Part shown: one piece after another, positions 61,376 through 64,000 of the stretch | Layout: the number at the start of each line of letters is the position of its first letter | How positions within the stretch are numbered: the stretch's first letter is position 1 | From: Gp13-AA77 sp035946735 | GTDB taxonomy: Bacteria > Acidobacteriota > Terriglobia > UBA7540 | Length of the DNA: 64,000 nt | Direction of reading: 5' to 3' | NCBI GenBank assembly: GCA_035946735.1 | Contig: DASYYZ010000005.1 | Location: 28,282 to 92,281, forward strand | Position numbers and translations under genes: made by a program | The notes under the pieces: model-generated | The model's input: the letters and a program-made list of their open reading frames with translations, nothing else | What the model was told of the DNA's origin: nothing | Database searches by the model: none

Positions 61376-61453
61376 GAATAAGCTAGTGTCTGGTCGTGGG
61401 AGCTCGCGATCATATCAGTCAGTCGACGTCGGTTCCTGACTTACCTTAGCAGG

Positions 61454-63553
61454 ATGAGCGGAGCCGGCCTGTTCGCGGGCCTCCGAGGCACCGCGAGGGT
61501 TTTCGCGCCTGCTCAAAAGCCAGACCTTTGGGCCGTTGATGCCGGAAACATTCGCATTTCTCCGGGTCTATGGACGCCGTTTCTCCCGAAGACGGTGGCG
61601 GGGGTCCACTCAGAAAACCTCTGGCTCCGAATGCCCGACGGAGTTCATCTCAACGCCTTTCTTTATCTGCCGGCGAATCAACAGACAAAAGCAAAAATCC
61701 CAGGCGTCATTAACACGCTCCCCTATCGATATCAACCGGGCAGTGATTCCTACTTCGCAAGGAACGGATACGCCTCCATCTTAGTCGACGTGCGAGGCAC
61801 CGGCGGCTCAGAAGGCATCCCCCTGGACGAATATTCTCCGACTGAGTATGAAGACACAACGCACGTGATTGACTGGCTTTCGAAGCAGCCTTGGTGCAAC
61901 GGCAACATCGGAATGTATGGCCTGTCGTATGGGGCGTTCAACTCGGTATACGAGGCTGCGGCACTCAAGCCGCCGGCTCTGAAAGCCATCTGCGCATTCA
62001 GCGGCACGGATTGCCGCTACACGGACGATATTCACTGCCCCGGTGGCACGATGTTGATGATCGACCAGGCGTGGGCTCTCGGGATGGTCTCGAGTAACGT
62101 GATGCCCGGAGCACCCGCTTTCAATCTCGATAGTTACGCCTCACTTGACCGCTGGAACGCCACGCCGTGGATTGACATCTTTCTCCGCCACCAGCGTTAT
62201 GGACCGCACTGGGCCTACGGTTCGCTGGCCCCCGATTACGCGCGCCTCACCACGCCCGCACTCTTGGCTGGCGGCTATCTCGACATCTATCAGAATTTCG
62301 TGCCGCGAATCATGAAGCATTCACCCGCGGTAACAAAGGGAATCCTCGGACCCTGGAGCCACAGCCTGCGGGAACCGGGTCCCAAGATCGATTGGAGCGC
62401 CTTACAGGTGCGGTGGTTTGACCATTGGCTGAAAGGCTTTGACACCGGCATATTGCGCGAGCCGCGCGTCTCGTTTTATGTGCCTGGCTGGCGAAGAGAG
62501 TCTCTGCTATTCAGCGGCGAAATCCCCGGGGAGTGGAGGCACTTGAACGAGTGGCCAGAGACGGCGTTCACCCCCACAGATCGCCTGTACCTGCGGCCGG
62601 ATCCTGAACTCCCGGAGGCCGAAGTCTTACGCCAGGAAACCGCGGGCCAGGGCGGCCGGCTTAGTGAGCTTTCGGGTCCGGCCTCCGCGCTCCGCCTTCG
62701 CTATGCGCCAGGGAGAGGCGGAAGCGACCAATCGTTCTTCCCTGCGGGCGGCTATTATGGCCTGGACTCCAGAGACGAAGACGTGTATGGCCTCGCATTC
62801 GATACGGAGCCGCTCCGCGAGCCGCTTGAGATCCTGGGATTCACGCGAGCGCGCCTGTTCGTCTCGAGCACGGCGCAAGTGGCGAACTGGATTGCCAGGC
62901 TCTCCGACGTCGCGCCGGATGGCACCTCATACCTCGTTTCGCGCGGTTATTTGAACGGTACGCATCGTCGGTCGCATACGCACCCCGAGCCCCTTCAGAG
63001 CGGTGAAGTCTACGAGATCGTCTTGGAGATGTGGTGCGTCGCGCACAGGTTTGAACCGGGCCATCGGGTCCGTCTGGTGGTCACGAACGCCGAATTTCCT
63101 GTGATCTGGCCGTCGCCCTACCCGATGACCACAACCCTATACACGGGCGGCAATCGTGCCTCTTTTGTTGATCTGCCTGGGCTGCCGCAACTCCAGTACC
63201 TGTCCTCAAGCCTGCCGCGATCCACGGCCGCGTCCTCGCCAGATAAACTTCCCACTTACAGGCTGACGCGCGACTTCACCTCCGGTGTTCACTCGGTGTC
63301 GCTTGACTTAGGGGACCAGCGCATACGGTGTGACGTCAAAGATGATGATCCCGCCACCGCCTCACTTCAATTCTCAGCCAGCGAAAAGGGTTCGAGTCCG
63401 GACAGCTCTCGCCAGATTGAGACCCGCGCCGAAGGAACACTGCGGGGTACGGTGGACTACTTCATCCTCGACATCAACTGCACGTTGTTTGAGAATGGCA
63501 AAGTGATGCGGTCCCGTCATTGGAGGGATCAGGTGCGGCGCACTTTTGTGTAG
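61454..63553 (+). CDS. CocE/NonD-type alpha/beta hydrolase 2
   Basis: The 699-residue protein has the CocE build: the alpha/beta-hydrolase domain with ILVDVRGTGGSEG, nucleophile motif GMYGLSYGAF, GGYLDIYQNF (Asp region) and GPWSHSLREPG (catalytic His), then a jelly-roll domain (LGFTRARLFVSSTAQVANWI). It should cleave an acyl or peptidyl bond. The N-terminus (AGLFAGLRGTARVFAPAQ) is only weakly like a signal peptide, so its location is unclear. It is unlike hydrolase 1 at 36212 in detail and has an additional C-terminal segment of about 100 residues (TRDFTSGVHSVSLDLGDQR). It follows the two glucuronidase-like genes by 208 bp and may share their transcript. Confidence 0.9.
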   Translation: MSGAGLFAGLRGTARVFAPAQKPDLWAVDAGNIRISPGLWTPFLPKTVAGVHSENLWLRMPDGVHLNAFLYLPANQQTKAKIPGVINTLPYRYQPGSDSYFARNGYASILVDVRGTGGSEGIPLDEYSPTEYEDTTHVIDWLSKQPWCNGNIGMYGLSYGAFNSVYEAAALKPPALKAICAFSGTDCRYTDDIHCPGGTMLMIDQAWALGMVSSNVMPGAPAFNLDSYASLDRWNATPWIDIFLRHQRYGPHWAYGSLAPDYARLTTPALLAGGYLDIYQNFVPRIMKHSPAVTKGILGPWSHSLREPGPKIDWSALQVRWFDHWLKGFDTGILREPRVSFYVPGWRRESLLFSGEIPGEWRHLNEWPETAFTPTDRLYLRPDPELPEAEVLRQETAGQGGRLSELSGPASALRLRYAPGRGGSDQSFFPAGGYYGLDSRDEDVYGLAFDTEPLREPLEILGFTRARLFVSSTAQVANWIARLSDVAPDGTSYLVSRGYLNGTHRRSHTHPEPLQSGEVYEIVLEMWCVAHRFEPGHRVRLVVTNAEFPVIWPSPYPMTTTLYTGGNRASFVDLPGLPQLQYLSSSLPRSTAASSPDKLPTYRLTRDFTSGVHSVSLDLGDQRIRCDVKDDDPATASLQFSASEKGSSPDSSRQIETRAEGTLRGTVDYFILDINCTLFENGKVMRSRHWRDQVRRTFV

Positions 63554-64000
63554 CCCCTGGCGAGGCGCTAACAACCGGCAACGAGGCTGGCGCACAGGGT
63601 TATTCACAGCTCCTCGGACGAATGGCCGACACCTTGGCCGTGTTACGTACAAAGAGCGCATGTCCGTCGGAATGGCCGCATATAACGAGATCGGCAGCGT
63701 CCCGAGGGACTACCCAGAACCGGGTTTGCTGCCGGGCGGCGCCCCAGCCCAAGTTGACGGCGATCCGAGCGCTTCGCCGCACGCTTACTCGGGAAGTAAG
63801 GCGGGGGCTCCGCTGAATACTGACCCAGCCAACGACGCGGGCGGCGCGCCGCAGGGAATGAACTTTTATTTCATCCTTCGCTACACTCCCTCCCGAGCAA
63901 GCGATCGGGCGAGGAATCTGGGGACCGGCGCTGCTGATTGGAGGAGGGTTTACTGCGTTTCTGGTGCTCTACTTTCCGTTGGTGAAGGGGAGGACGAGGT
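63554..64000 (+). other. right edge, no certain gene; two overlapping open frames
   Basis: An ATG at 63660 opens a frame rich in Pro/Gly/Asp that runs off the right edge without stop. From about 63861 another plus-strand frame reads AIGRGIWGPALLIGGGFTAF then LVLYFPLVKGRTR, which looks like a membrane helix but has no start codon in that frame. Either a frameshifted or remnant gene or the beginning of a gene whose start is misread may be present. I cannot decide from this window. Confidence 0.25.

Overview
The window reads as GC-rich chromosomal DNA from an Acidobacteriota member of the Solibacter/Koribacter type. This is inferred from gene content: three outer-membrane receptors that begin with a carboxypeptidase-regulatory-like domain, a DUF4331 protein with two secreted TPR proteins, a split DsbD set, and repeat types common in that phylum. 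The envelope is Gram-negative (LptE, Lgt, PssA/Psd, an RND pump, TonB-type barrels). I found no tRNA, rRNA, CRISPR array, intact transposase or prophage.

Left part (1-10.6 kb, mostly minus strand): the 3' end of gltX, then an envelope/redox operon in which the DsbD functions are split over separate genes (CcdA, a DsbD-alpha-like protein and a TlpA-like thioredoxin) together with Lgt, a small Cys-motif membrane protein and a YfcE-type phosphoesterase. Next comes a housekeeping run: DUF465 protein, psd, pssA, a degenerate aspartate-semialdehyde-dehydrogenase-like protein, lptE, birA and coaX. From 11 to 17 kb lies a complete RND efflux operon (adaptor, pump, outer-membrane factor). It is followed by a STAS protein, a GAF-PAS-GAF sigma54 activator and a TonB-type outer-membrane protein.

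Middle part (22.7-39.5 kb, plus strand): an ECF sigma factor and its RskA-like anti-sigma factor head a run of a small secreted protein, a DUF4331 protein, two secreted TPR proteins and two nickel/cobalt-type transporters, one with a long His-rich loop. A large Oar-like receptor and a secreted CocE-type hydrolase follow. Around 38.1-39.6 kb is a scrap zone holding three broken genes (beta-lactamase family, MFS carrier, methyltransferase) joined through repeats and hairpins.

Right part (40-63.6 kb): a catabolic locus with an enolase-superfamily enzyme, a seven-haem cytochrome with TPRs, an Oar-like receptor, a secreted TPR protein, a sugar isomerase/epimerase, a FadR-type GntR regulator, an SDR, a PLP-dependent dehydratase, a zinc alcohol dehydrogenase, an APC permease, two tandem secreted hydrolases of alpha-glucuronidase-like build, and a second CocE hydrolase. 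The main discovery is that five divergent or leading promoters here carry the same operator-like sequence laid over the -10 box. Three of these have a perfect TTGACA box 17 bp upstream. This suggests one locally encoded regulator, most likely the GntR protein, controls the whole locus. The combined job looks like uptake and breakdown of an acid-sugar or hydroxy-acid containing polymer, but the substrate is not determined by the sequence.
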